Source: Ciona savignyi (taxonomy: Eukaryota > Chordata > Ascidiacea > Phlebobranchia > Cionidae). From it: 64,000 nucleotides of DNA. Where the stretch lies: contig CH000025.1 of the NCBI GenBank assembly GCA_000149265.1, forward strand, positions 167,288 to 231,287, in the 5' to 3' direction. The notes under the pieces were generated by a model that saw nothing but the letters and a program-made list of their open reading frames with translations, made no database searches and was not told the DNA's origin. Below are positions 33,715 to 46,900 of the stretch, piece after piece. A program made the translations under genes and the position numbers. Positions within the stretch are counted from its first letter, which is position 1; every line of letters starts with the position of its first letter.

Positions 33715-34981
33715 GGCACTTCAGATTTAGTTAACGAAGATTGTATATTTGTATAACTATACATACCAACACTGCATAGCGATTAGCGATTCAAATTGTG
33801 TATTACTTCCCGCTAATAATCGGGCTACAGATCACTCATGCGAAGCACAAAAAGACGATATAAAGCCCACATTAATATACCCAAGACGATGCAATTTGTT
33901 TTAGATAATTTATAATCAAATTTGTTGACGGTATAAATTTATGTTTTATAATCTATGCGAATATTGACATAAACCACGTTTAATTAATATATCTATGTTT
34001 GATATAATTTCACCAATGGGAGTCGACCATTTCAAGTGTTCAAAATGGTCAGTGACGTCACAAGAGGGAAAGCGCGCGCACTTTAAACGACTCTTGACGA
34101 AATGTAGTATTTTGTTGTTTGCAAACAAATTAATGTTGTTTTTACGTGTTAAATATGCAAAAGAAATGATATGTCGACTACTTTTAGCGATATTTATTTG
34201 TTAGTGAGAATATTAAACGATTATAATTGATTTAACGCAGCTTGCTTTATGTTTTATAAAAAAAGTTGCAAAACCCGTGTCCTCAAAGGGGAAACTAAAA
34301 GAAGGAAAACTGCACACTAAATAAAAGATAAGTCGCAAGGATTAGTGTTTCGGCTGGGGTTGGAGTTAGGATTAGCTCTGGGGTTAAGATTAGTGTTAAG
34401 GGCAGGGTTAAAATTAGTTTTAATTGTTTAAGTAAGCAGTTTCCCTCCTTCCTTCGTTTCGTCTCTTTACTGTTGTCTGTTAATGTACAAACTAATGTGA
34501 TTTATCTAAAGAAACACTAGGTGTTTATAATGTAATCAGGGAAAAGTGTATGAAGATATGTAAATGATAAGTCTGATCCTATGGAAGTGGAATTCTATTG
34601 ATGGACTTTTATCCTTTAAGCAAAAATATATGCAGGGAAAAAGGAAAGACATTAACTTCAAACCCCAGTTGGAAAGTTCGTTTTCTGTGCGCCGGATTTT
34701 TACGCCACTAATTTTTAACTTAATGAATTCAACAAAGGATATAAATTTTCCCATGCAATTGGCATTCTGAATTTCAAGCAATTTTCCCTGTTGTACTATT
34801 ATATTAACTCTAGGATAAAATATAATTTTGTTTGAGTTTGTTGTGTATAATGACAATCAATTTGTGGTAGACTAATAAATAAATTACTCCAGGATTTTGA
34901 TAGAGCATTGCTATGGTATAGGTATATAAATTTGCTCAGCTCAAGTAAGTAGATATTATCTTATGATTGAGGACTATTAAG
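33715..34981. promoter_or_regulatory. Divergent promoter region HENMT1 / MKI67-like
   Basis: 1,267 bases between two divergent start codons. A perfect CRE palindrome TGACGTCA lies at 34053-34060, next to a GC-richer GAAAGCGCGCGCAC patch. A MITE (34283-34470) and a solo hAT-type end (34673-34712) are inserted nearer the MKI67 side. Transcription starts cannot be placed. Confidence 0.5.
34283..34470. mobile_element. MITE with GGGTTAG-like centre
   Basis: Left end AAGGGGAAACTAAAAGAAGG then AAAACTGCACACT; the right end AGTAAGCAGTTTCCCTCCTT is inverted. The centre has GGGGTTGGAGTTAGGATTAG repeats. Same family as 16433-16602. Confidence 0.65.
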
Positions 34982-37900
34982 ATGCCTTTGTACGGAAAAA
35001 TATACGTCATTCGACGTAATGGAACTGATGGTTCTCAGTTCCCACTTACTTCACGATCCTGTCTGTTTGGAAGGTCAGTATATAGATAGATATATATCGG
35101 TAGCATTAATGTTTATGTATGTACGACTTTTGTTTTTAAAACCCAATTTTTTTTGTTTCTTAAAACCTTTTTTAGACTATTTTGAGAGCAAAACCACATA
35201 ATAATGTTTTAAACTTATACTATAAAATTTAATTTGAAAGTAATTTAACACTGTCATTATTCCATCTTTTCCCTGTTTTTACCTTTTTTACAGAAGGTGC
35301 TGTCCGTGTTTTCAAAACGGAGACAAAAATCTACCTAAACTTAACTTGATTCTAAAATTTTATAGTTAAATCACGACCTTATAATGCAGGAGATTGGACT
35401 GCGACATTCGGATTCAACTGCCAACCGTATCGAACGAACATTGTCGACTAGAAGCTGGGGAAAACGGGGAATTTGAGCTGCAAAATTTAAGTCCGGTAAT
35501 GCTTTTATGTTTTTAATACCTGAAGTGTCGACAATTTTTTTTTAAGCTGTGCAACTATGGATATGAAATGTATATAAATGTAGCTAACAATATTTTTATT
35601 TGTGGACCAATTAGCAAAATAGCTCATTGCGCCGCCTTTCAGTCGAATGGTTGCAGGTGGTAGCAAAATAGTCAGTTGTGTCCTTGGCAAGGTGCTTAAA
35701 GGATATTACGTGACCAGCGGATTAATTGGATATACCCGGTAACAATATATTTTTAATATTAATACACAATGTAACAAACAAATTCTGTAATAATTTTTTT
35801 TCTTACAGAACCAGACGAAGGTAAATGGGGATTTGTTGAAAGGCAGCACCATCGTCCGCCACAAAGATGTGTTTACTATTCATGATCGATCTTTCAGGTA
35901 CAATCTTACATTCATGGAAATATCTTTTGTAGCCTATTTTTGATTTTTATTATGTTTTAATGACTGGTGCTTTGCTGTTTTTTCCTATTTTCTAAATTTT
36001 TATTAAAGGTCCTGCTTTGTATATTATCATGGCAACAAAAATAAAATATAAAATCAACTTTACAGACTTCAGATACCTTTAAATGCAATAAAAATGTTAT
36101 ATGCTGGATGGTGATTTGTTTATTATAGAAGTCATTTAAAGTCACACTTTTATTATCAGGTTTGAGTATCCAGAAAATACAGCTTTTTACAAAACTCCTG
36201 CAAAAGAGACAACGAAAAATGAAACTCCAGGGAAAAAGACGCCGCTACGTATGTATAGCTATTGCCTTGCCTTTACCAATGAGTTGGCTATTTCTGTTTT
36301 ATTATAGTTGTACAGCCGTTTAATTTTGCACACATACTGACAAAACTGTTGGGGAAAATACAAGGAAAATAAAAATACAGGTTGGGTGCAATTAGATAAT
36401 ACAAAGCCTTTTTTTATAGTCAAGTTTTAGAAACGAGCAATTTAAAAGACTTTTTTACCAAATTTTTTTTAAGGAACCATGTATTACTGCTACTGCGATA
36501 ACAAATTTTGTAGCGTGGGTATAATAATACATTCAGAAGTAACCAAACACACATTTATTCTGTGCAGGTGAAATCCAGGCAAGCAATCCTGGTAATGATT
36601 CCCCATTCGGCGCTTTGGTCAAAGATATGAAGAAAAGTTTGAAGTCCACACCTAAAAAGTCAAAGGTGAATATACCTTATATTTTTTATTAAACTTTATT
36701 TTTATAGATTATGTATTATTGATAAATTTAATGTTGATTTTAGTCTTGGTGTGTACTGTCTATACTATACAAAGACGACTTAAAAGCATGAAATCAATTT
36801 GATTTTAGTATTCGTTTTTTTTTTCTATTTCTAGCCGAAGAGTAGCGTCGAAAATGCTGAAAACTACAATTCTGGGAAGAAGAAAAAAGAGCGAAAATCT
36901 ATCGACAAAAGAAAAAGGTAACGGCCAGTACGGTATTTGAAATGTTAAAAGTAATTTTAGTTTCAGAGCTGTATTTTTGCCCTTTTTACTTACCCTTCAC
37001 TTTCCATTGGAAATAAAATTTAATTTCCTTAATTAGTTTTATTGCTATGCAGAGAAGTATGTAATCACATTTTAGTTTAATATTTGAAAACTCTAGTTTA
37101 CTTCGTATAAAACATCAAATGATTTGCTTGATATTATAACAAGAATCTCTTACGAAGACCTAACACAGCAGTACCGTTGTCAGTACAAGGACGTATCCTC
37201 AAATTACATTACTTTTGACTTATTAACATTTAATAATAATGTATTTTTTTTTAATTTTTAATATTTTGCAGTAAAAGCCCAGCAACACAAACAAATACAA
37301 ACCCACAAGATGCTGTTGCTATTCCGTGCGAAAATACCGCTGACCTTGCAAATATTAATGAGGATTCAAACAAAACCACCGTCACATCTGTACTTGATGA
37401 CAATTCCAACAACTCTGGCTTCAGCTCCTTGAACTCAAGCGGAACTCTGGACTCACTCAACAAAGGAATGATCAACTCCACAATCTCAGAAGAATCGGAG
37501 ACTTCTGTTTGTGAGGAGAAGAGCAAAAAAAGAAAAAGTCGCCGATCTTCATTGCGCAAGTCCCTTTCAACAACCAGCAATGAAGAAAGCCCTGTATCTA
37601 ATGAAAGTGAAGTTCTAACTGAAAAGGATGAAATGCTAATTCTAGAAACCATGAAAGCTGTGCAGAAGAGCCCGCGGCCGGTTATTAAAACAAGCACTGA
37701 GATACCAAAAGACACCCCAACTATATCTTTAACGACTTCTACTGAGTGTGCATCTGAGGAACAAGATCCATATGATTTCACTTCTTCACCACCTGGGACT
37801 TCCCCTCAACCGAAAAGCCCAAAAAATTATCGCCGCCGATCATCGGGGTCATGTGGTATGAGCAGAAAGAAGGCATTACTTACTATGGGTAGCCCACGCA

Positions 37901-40900
37901 TATCACGTTCTACTCCTTTGCATGATACTTTGGAGGATTATAAGCGGAAATCGATTCCACTTGTTGAAGATGTTGAGGAGATTGAGAATAATTCCTCCCC
38001 AATCAAGAAACCACCTTCCAGACTCCACACATTCAAAACGCCATCGATACTCTTCAAAGACACCCCTGTTGCGGTTCGGAAATCCCGTCGTGTATCGTTT
38101 GGACCCCAACTTAGCCCCGAAGAGTTCCACAAAGAACTACCCCCAAACACACCCGTCAAGAAAGGAGCGTTGGCCCCAATTCCGCTGGATATCTCAAAAC
38201 CATTGCTTCCCAGTCGGAAATCTGTCTCCTTTTGCCCCCCGTCAAGCTTGGAGCCGGTGGAAGAGTTGGCAGCTGAAGACACCACGCCGGTCACGACACG
38301 AAGAGTTTCGCGTACCCCAACTCCATTCAAACCATCCAGTGACAAACCAAAGCACAAGTCGCTGTTACAACACGTACTCATTGCATCAATGAATGACCAG
38401 AGGTAGTTTAGTTGATTAATTGTTAGCACTTGTACTAAATAACGAAATACCACATTGAAGCCATTACTGCGGCAGTCTTGATCTGAATCTAAAATGCATT
38501 ATGCACAAAAATGTATCAAGCTTTAGTTATTTTATTTTAAGCAATAGATTGGAGTATTTTCAAAGCATAATGCATGAAGCATGTTGCTTTTTATCTTAAG
38601 ATGTTTTACAGTAGTTAATTTATTTTTGCCCTAGCAATAAATACCAGCAAATAAAATCATTTACAGCACAGAAAAATTCAGCAAAATGAAAACAAAAATG
38701 AAATTTTGTTAAAACACATCATTTAAAAATAGGAAATAAATATTAAAAATTAAGCGTACTAAACTGTCGGAACTGGGCTAGATTACAATAATTTGCAAAC
38801 AGATTTTGTTTGCCCGTTTGGTAACCCCCTTGGTTTTCCCATCCACAGGGATAAACATGAATATCCTATCCTAAGTCCATTGAGTATCTGACATGAATTA
38901 CATTGTAAACATAAGGTTATTTCTACAGTGTTGAAAGTTCGCCTGAGCTAACAGAGAAACCGACCAGTGAAGAAAATAAAAGGTATTTTTTGAATTTATT
39001 TATTTTATACCTTTGTAATTGAGTCAGTTGAGTAACACCCAAAATGCATGAAGTTTTATAAGTAAAAATTTGATTAAATATGAGTGTAAAAGAAAAATAT
39101 TCAATATTAATTAAGTTTTATATAAATGTATAAAAGTTATTTTATTATCATTTATTTTACATTACATTACAAATTAATCATTTATTTTGGTTGTAATAGA
39201 ATTTTAAAAAAATCTAGAAAAAAATTATAAAAAAACAACAATTTCTGTTTAAATGAATAAGATTTAACTTTGCAGGATTGAAAGTAGCCAAGCTGATTCA
39301 GAGTCATCAGAAAACATTGATGAACCAGATACACTGATTGATGGTGAAAGGTATAACTTCTAGCTTTATAAAATTGACCTCATTTCATTAAGACCTGTCC
39401 ATACTGATACAGAACTAAGCGTTTTAATTATTAAACCAAAACTTTTAACATAGGGGGTGAATTTATTTTCCAATTGGTGTAATAGTTTTTTATTCTGTGT
39501 AAATATTGTTTTTATGGCCATTTTGGATATGGCAAAACATCTAAATCGTTTCAAAACTGAGCCAGGCTTCATTTTCTGACATAATAAAATAAACATAGAA
39601 TTAAGCCCAAGCAAGTTTCATGCAGCCTTCAAGCATAGACAAGACTTTAATGCTGTGTTCTATGAATTCATATATGCTAATATTGCAATTTACTTTTCAG
39701 CAGAGTGCAGTCAGATGAAGAAGAAAAAGTTGCCAAGAGTCCTCAGGTAATATAATAGTCTGGAAATTTATAAACCTTTTAAAATTTTAGGTCAAACACA
39801 TCAAAGCCAAATATTACTTGATAGCAAAGTTACTTGACATCTTATATGCTGGTTTTTGCATGATGATGTTTTGTTGCCATTAAAGTTGTTATGAGTAATT
39901 CAACTCATAAAAATCAAGATAAAAAGTCAGGAAAATGTTCTCATAGTGTTTTTTTCATTTTAATTTAATTCTGCCAATTGGCCTTATATCAAGATTAGTA
40001 TACACGAAGTCATGTCTATATTTTCTGTTTAACCTCATAGCTTAGACCAGTGGTTCTTAAACTTGTTGGAGGTACCGAACCCCGCAAGTTTTATGCGCGC
40101 ATTCACCGAACCCTTCGTTGAAATTCAAAATATATCTGTTAAAAAACTTGAGCCTAAAGTGAACTTATCCTAATCTCCGCTGAACCCCTGATACTGACTC
40201 ATCGAACCCAGTTTAAGAACCACTGGCTTAGACTATTAATTTGATTTATGGAATAAAATTTGTGTTTTACAGAAAAGGCGATCTCGCCGAAACACTCCGA
40301 TTGCAAATGTGCACAAGACTGCTACAAACCTGTAAGTTCTATGCGATACCAACTGTAATCTGACCACGGTTATAACTCAGGGGTGGGCAACCTTTAGTTG
40401 CAGTTTGTTAGTTTAATAATAATATCATATTGAAAGCAACTTCACGTACCAACCATTGTTATGTATGGTTTGCATATTCAGCTACCTAATTTGAATATTG
40501 GTAAGGAAAAAAATATTTTATTAATTTTATAGCATATATTATAGAGCAAGGGTGGGCTCACTTTTTAAACCAGGGCCAAAATTATATCTTAGACTGGCAG
40601 GCCAAGTGATGAGTTTTTTACTGTTGATAAAAAAATACTAAACTAGAAATGTAATTACTCGTTAACAGGAAAGCACTTTTGCGTCACAGAAATATAGCTG
40701 TGACATCATAATTTAGCTATGACATCACTATTTAGTCTTGCAACATGTTGATAACATTCGGCGGGACAGAGGGTTTAAATTTCCAAATGCCTATAGTTTA
40801 GATGTTGTCAAATCGCTCGATTCGAGGCAAACCACACAGCAGGCTATGAAAAAACTTCTTTTGTAGATTCCGCCGGAGAAGTTCTGGAAAAATGAACAAA

Positions 40901-43900
40901 CCCCTGTGGTCGGAAATCGTCAAGAAAGATTTGAAATCGGTGGTTTCATCTGAAACTGTTACCGTCACCAAGCCATTAACTGTAAGTATTGTTGAGATTA
41001 TTAAATTGACATTAAAATCATCCTTTTTTGGTGTTTTGTACCATTTTTGATTAAAAAAACTGTTATAGAACTAATTTATGAATATATACAAAGTTTATTA
41101 TTTAAGCTATGGATATATTATTTTAATTTGTTTTTGTTCATAGTTATGTTTGATTCAAGTTTAATTATTGATTTGGTTTATTTTACTAGGAGGTACCAGA
41201 GGTGCAACTTACAGCACTAACTTTACCTTTATACTCTAAGTATTCTAAATCACTGCTTGAGCCACATACGTCTCTTTAACCCGGATGCAGCTCTTATTAA
41301 TTAATTTTATTGCCCTGTAAGTGGAATACACATGTGAGTAAAACAAACAGAAGAACACACCCGTCTTTATCTTACGTAGTGTTGTTTTCCCTTTTTTGCG
41401 AAAATATTATTAGTTTTGCGGCTCCCAGTGATTTTTATTTTCTGGAATATCTGTTAAACTGGCTCTTTAAGAGCAAAAAGTTTGCTGACCCCTGGTTAAA
41501 CAAACATTACTACAGAAAAACACCAAGAAAGGTGCAAAGAAAAGGGGAACCCCCGCACGTGGAACCCCCCACCATATTGATTCACCAGCAACCATATACA
41601 TCGGTCGTGCGAAAACCCGATTCCAGCCCACCAGGACCCCACGTCCATCTAAGACTGCAGCTCCTGTGGTGAGTGCATGTTTGCTTACTATGGCTGGGTG
41701 AATACTTAGATTTTGATAACTTATCATATAAATGACGTTAACTAGATTTGATAGGAAAACAGTTTATGGGAAATTGTTTGGTTGCTTTAATATTAATGTA
41801 GATTAAAATCTCTAAATCTATATCTGTTCAAATATACATTGCTTTTTATTGATGAGAGATGGAAAGTAGTAGACACTGGTAGAGTTACGAGAGTTTTTTA
41901 TACACAGTAACAGCTTGCTTTGTTTGGTTTACACACATAATCAGCTATCCATTTTGTTTATAACTTAAATCGTTGTCAATAATATTAGACCAAGTGTCAT
42001 AATATGGGATTTGTTATGCTAAATTCTTTATAAAGTTTGCACTTTAAGCATATGGGTACTTAGTAATTTTTTCTAGCATACTTTATATTGGTATACCGTC
42101 CGATCGGGTATTCTGATAGATTAGTGTGTCACCTTTTAACCGAAGGGTTGCAGGTTTGCTAGTCAGTTGTGTCCTTGGGCAAGACACTTTACGGACATTA
42201 CCTGAACCGAGTGGATTAATGGGTTCTACCAAATTGAAGGAACGTTTCTATCATACACAACACACTGCAATAGCTCCGGTAACCCGATGGTGGTCGCGAT
42301 GTGATCTGACGATTGCCCGTGTGTTAACCCCCTTGGTTTCCCATCCACAGGGATAAACATGAATATCCTATTGTTGAAAGTATTTGTTTCCAGATAAGCT
42401 TGGGTTGTAAATATAATATTATACCCATGAACCTGTATACATGTTCAGTGTGTATCCACCATGGCAATACACCATCATCCTAATGTGTTTTACTTCAATA
42501 GAAACTCGATCTTCCACTTGACGAGAGCTTCGGAGGAGTTGAAGAAATCTTCCGAACTCCTCATCTTGCGGAGGACTCCATCGGATCAGAGGATTATCAT
42601 CTTTACGATGATCTCCATACTCCGGAGGGGAGCATGATCGTTTCGCCGTTCGCAACCTCCGCCAAACGATCTTCAGTGAGGAGGAGGACCTCCGGAAGAA
42701 TGGGAGCGGATTCGGGAGCTTCTCCTGATCTCTGTCGAGCGAGGAAGATGGATGTGGGTGCGGGTGATGATAAAGAGGAAGAGGATATTTTCTTTGGGAT
42801 CAAGAATCTTTTTAAGGAATTATCGGATGAGAATTCAAGTGATGAGGATGCGAGGGGTGGGATAGAGGATGATAGAGTATCGGAAGATGCACCTCAGGAT
42901 CAAGATTCTGCTCCTGAAGATCAAACCTCGAATAATACTGATTCTCTACCTGAAGATGATGAAATTAATGATGAAGCATCATCTGCAGAGTCCTCCACTG
43001 ATAAAGATGCTTCTTCATTCCAAGTTCGGTCTGTTCGGCCAAAGCGTCACAAGAACAGTCCAGTGGAAGAAAACTTTGGGACCAAACGTCTGTTGAAAAC
43101 GCCGAAACAAAAAAACAAATCTCATCCAGTTGATGCTAACTTTGGTCTAAAGAGGTTGATGGTTACTCCGAAGGAAAAGAAGAAAAATGAACCAGTGGAG
43201 GAGAAATTAGGAACAAAGAGATTATTGCAGACTCCGAAAGTAAGGCAGCCTGTAAAGGAACCTGTCAATGAACACTTCGGGACAAAGAGACTTATGAAAA
43301 CTCCCCGGGAAAAGAAAAATAAACCTGTCATCGACCATTTTGGCACAAAGCGTCTCTTGCAAACACCCAAAGAAAAGCAGATTAATGAACCAGTTGAGGA
43401 GAAGTTTGGAACAAAACGACTTCTGAAAACCCCCAAAGCAAAGAAAGTGATTGAGGCCGTCAAGGAGCATTTTGGGACGAAGCGTATCTTCACAACCCCG
43501 GTTCACCATTCCGCAGAACCTGCTGTTGAAAGTAAGTTCGGCTTCACGAGGATATTCCATGAGGAAACCACTGCATCAGCCTCTGAAGCAATTCCGACAG
43601 AACAAGATAAAGGGTTGGATGGATTGCAACATCTGATGAAATCTCCCAAAGCTAAATCTTCTTCTATGGAAGGCGACATTAATATGGATTCCATTATGGC
43701 ATCGCCTGCTGGCTGGAGAAAGTCATTGAAATTAAGTAAACCAGAGATTGCTGTACCAGCAGATGAGCTTGCTGTACCAGCAGATGAGCTTGCTGTACCA
43801 GCAGATGAGCTTGCTGTACCAGCAGTTGAGCTTGCTGTACCAGCAGATGAGCTTGCTGTACCAGCAGATGAGCTTGCTCTACCAGCAGTTGAGCTTGCTG

Positions 43901-46900
43901 TACCAGCAGTTGAGCTTGCTGTACCAGCAGTTGAGCTTGCTGTACCAGCAGATGAGCTTGCTGTACCAGCAGATGAGCTTGCTGTACCAGCAGTTGAGCT
44001 TGCTGTACCAGCAGACGAGCTTGCTGTACCAGCAGACGAGCTTGCTGTACCAGCAGATGAGCTTGCTGTACCAGCAGATGAGCTTGCTGTACCAGCAGAT
44101 GAGCTTGCTGTACCAGCAGATGAGCTTGCTGTACCAGCAGATGAGCTTGCTGTACCAGCAGATGAGCTTGCTGTACCAGCAGTTGAGCTTGCTGTACCAG
44201 CAGATGAGCTTGCTGTACCAGCAGATGAGCTTGCTGTACCAGCAGATGAGCTTGCTGTACCAGCAGATGAGCTTGCTGTACCAGCAGATGAGCTTGCTGT
44301 ACCAGCAGATGAGCTTGCTGTACCAGCAGATGAGCTTGCTGTACCAGCAGATGAGCTTGCTGTCCCAACAGAAAGACAAACCAGAAATAAGAAATCAAAG
44401 GCAATTCCAAAGAACCGGAAAAAAAAAGATACCTCAACGCCCAATATAGCGGCAAATAAAGAAGATAAAACTGACCAAGATTTGAAAAACACTGAAACCT
44501 CTGAGAGTGATGCATCAACCACAACTACCAAGGCTGAAACTGCACCAAAAAGAGGAAAACGGAGCACAAGGTCCCGTAAGGTGAATAACCCACTTAAAGA
44601 AATCATTGAAAATGAGGGAAGTTGTGATACGAATCCTTCTACCAATGGAGAGATTATTTTGTCTGGTGAAAAGGATCCAATTTTATCTTTCACTCCAAGC
44701 TCTGTGGATGAAGACAGAACTCCAGTTGGGATGGGACTTGATGCAGTAGCGGAGAAATCGCCGATCAAGGTTGCCACAGTGGTTCCAAAAACTAATAAAA
44801 AATCAACAAGGGCAACGAGGTCAAGCAAACCCAAGGATTGTGATGCAGTTCAGGAAGAAGCTTGTGGTGCCAAAGATGCACCTGACATCCCTGTAGTGGC
44901 TTCAGATTTAAAGGAAAATGGTGCAGTAAGCCAGAGTGCTGAAGAAGAAAACATGGCCACAAATGTTGTTGTGAGTAAAACCGGTCGAAAAGGTAAAAAG
45001 ACGGCAAAAAGTGCAGCAAAAGTCACTCGATCTGGTAAGAGAAGGAATATGGCGTCATTGAGTGAAGAATCTTGTTTTGAATCAGTTACAATCACATCTA
45101 CTGCAAATAACATGGAAAATCTACCTTCCATTGATGAAATGTCGGTTGAAGCGGACCACACTTGTACAGAAGCTGAAAAAGTACCAACAATTGAGGTATT
45201 GAACGAAAATAAAGTGGAAAGTAAAAAGGCATCAAAACGTGTGAAAAAGGTCACCCAATCGCGGAAAAAAAAGAATGTTGGACCAGTTATCAAATCAGCA
45301 GCTGATACTGAAGAAATTAAATCTTCGCCGGTTGCAAGTTCCACTAAAGATGATATTTCTTCTGTTGATGTAATTGCATCTGAGCATGATGTTTCATCTG
45401 TTGAGAATGATTCTTCAAATGTCCAAAATGAAGATTCAACTGAAATACCAACGACAAATCTATCTGAAGTCACAAAGACAGCAAATCATGTTACCAGAAC
45501 CACAAGATCGCGCAAAAGGAAGAATATCGAACCAATCCAAGAAACTTCTGTCACTTCTACCTCTGGTGCTGGGAAAAATCGCAAAAAGAAGGCTGTGATC
45601 GCCCCCATAGCTTCTGAACAAGCAATCAGCACACCAGCTGATGAATGTATTGTTGTGGATAACGAAGTAAATGAGGTTATAACGGAGCAATCTGTGATCA
45701 GCAAAAATGTTAGTGAAGTTAAAAAAGCTCCGAAAAGAGCAACAAGATCTCGGAAGAGAAAGAATTCTGATCGAGCCCAAGTAGACGAGTTTGTTGCTGA
45801 AACTTCAGATTCTCAAGCTGACTCAACCGACCAAACAACTATCGATGCAACATCTGTTCCACCTTCTACTGTGGTGAAGGAAGCTCGGACAAAAGCTCGC
45901 AAAGTTACCTTCCAGGATCCAATAGAAGAGGAGACAGAACCACCTACCTTAGCACAAAAGAAGAAAAGTACAACCCGAACCAAAACTACCAGGACAACAA
46001 ACAAAACAACAACCAAAATCGATGGTAAGTTATGTCTATTACAATATAATAGTAGGTACAGTTCCACGTTACTCCCAAAATAGTATATAGGTGGCCTAGG
46101 ATCCTAAAACCAATGGTGTTTTATATCCATTCTTGCAATATATTAGTGAGCATGCATGGTAGCGCCAAGACCAGAAATGCAGGTTATAGGAGGCGCAAAA
46201 TCAATTGGATGCCATGTGTCCATGCCAATTACAATGTAATCGATTACAATGGTGCAATTTTGTTCATTTTTCCTTCTAAATGATAAAATTATGAACCCCA
46301 CATTGCCCACACAGATACAGCTGACAAACCACCAACTGTTCGAAGTAAAAGGTCAAAGTCAGCAGAAGCCGCAAATGAAGATTCTGCCATAGAAGAAGGT
46401 AGGATGGTGTTTGAAATTTAACTGCATTATCATATGATTTAAATTCTATATTATCATATAAGCTGAGGTGGATGCCATAAGCTTAACTCCTTGATTATTA
46501 GGTGTTTGTGTTACTTTAACAATTAAATTAATCTAAAGCTTTAAATTAAATTAATCTACTTTAATATTCTTAAAAAAGATAAATTTTCTCGAACATACTA
46601 TTTTTGTTTGCTATGTTGTTTGTTGCATATAAATCCAAAATGAATGATCAGATTCCGGTCTATTTGTTGTTGGTAATCCTAAATACAACTTAAACATAAA
46701 GACTTAATATGTTTTGTTTAGATTCAACTGACAAACCATCCAGCAACAGGAGGAAAAGGACCAAATCAGCTGAAACTCCGGCTGATTCATCTCCACAAAA
46801 ACCAAGTAAAATATTGTTTATTCCAAAGTACAATACCAAGCACTTAAACAACTTGATTAGATGTTAAAAATATATTTTTACCACCAAGTCTAGTTTAAAC

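Noticed and set aside
37251..37781. 176-codon reverse ORF opposite MKI67 exon 7
   Set aside because: Antisense shadow of a Ser/Glu-rich exon; no family resemblance and no splice support.
40379..41494. One 1.1-kb hAT element spanning MKI67 exon 12
   Set aside because: It would contain a conserved in-phase coding exon, and no matching 8-bp duplication was seen at the two ends.
43503..44834. Long ORFs on both strands across the AVPADEL array (up to 443 codons)
   Set aside because: The 21-bp unit has no stop in several frames, so any reading of the array stays open. Only the + frame continues the MKI67-like exon and joins its neighbours in phase.
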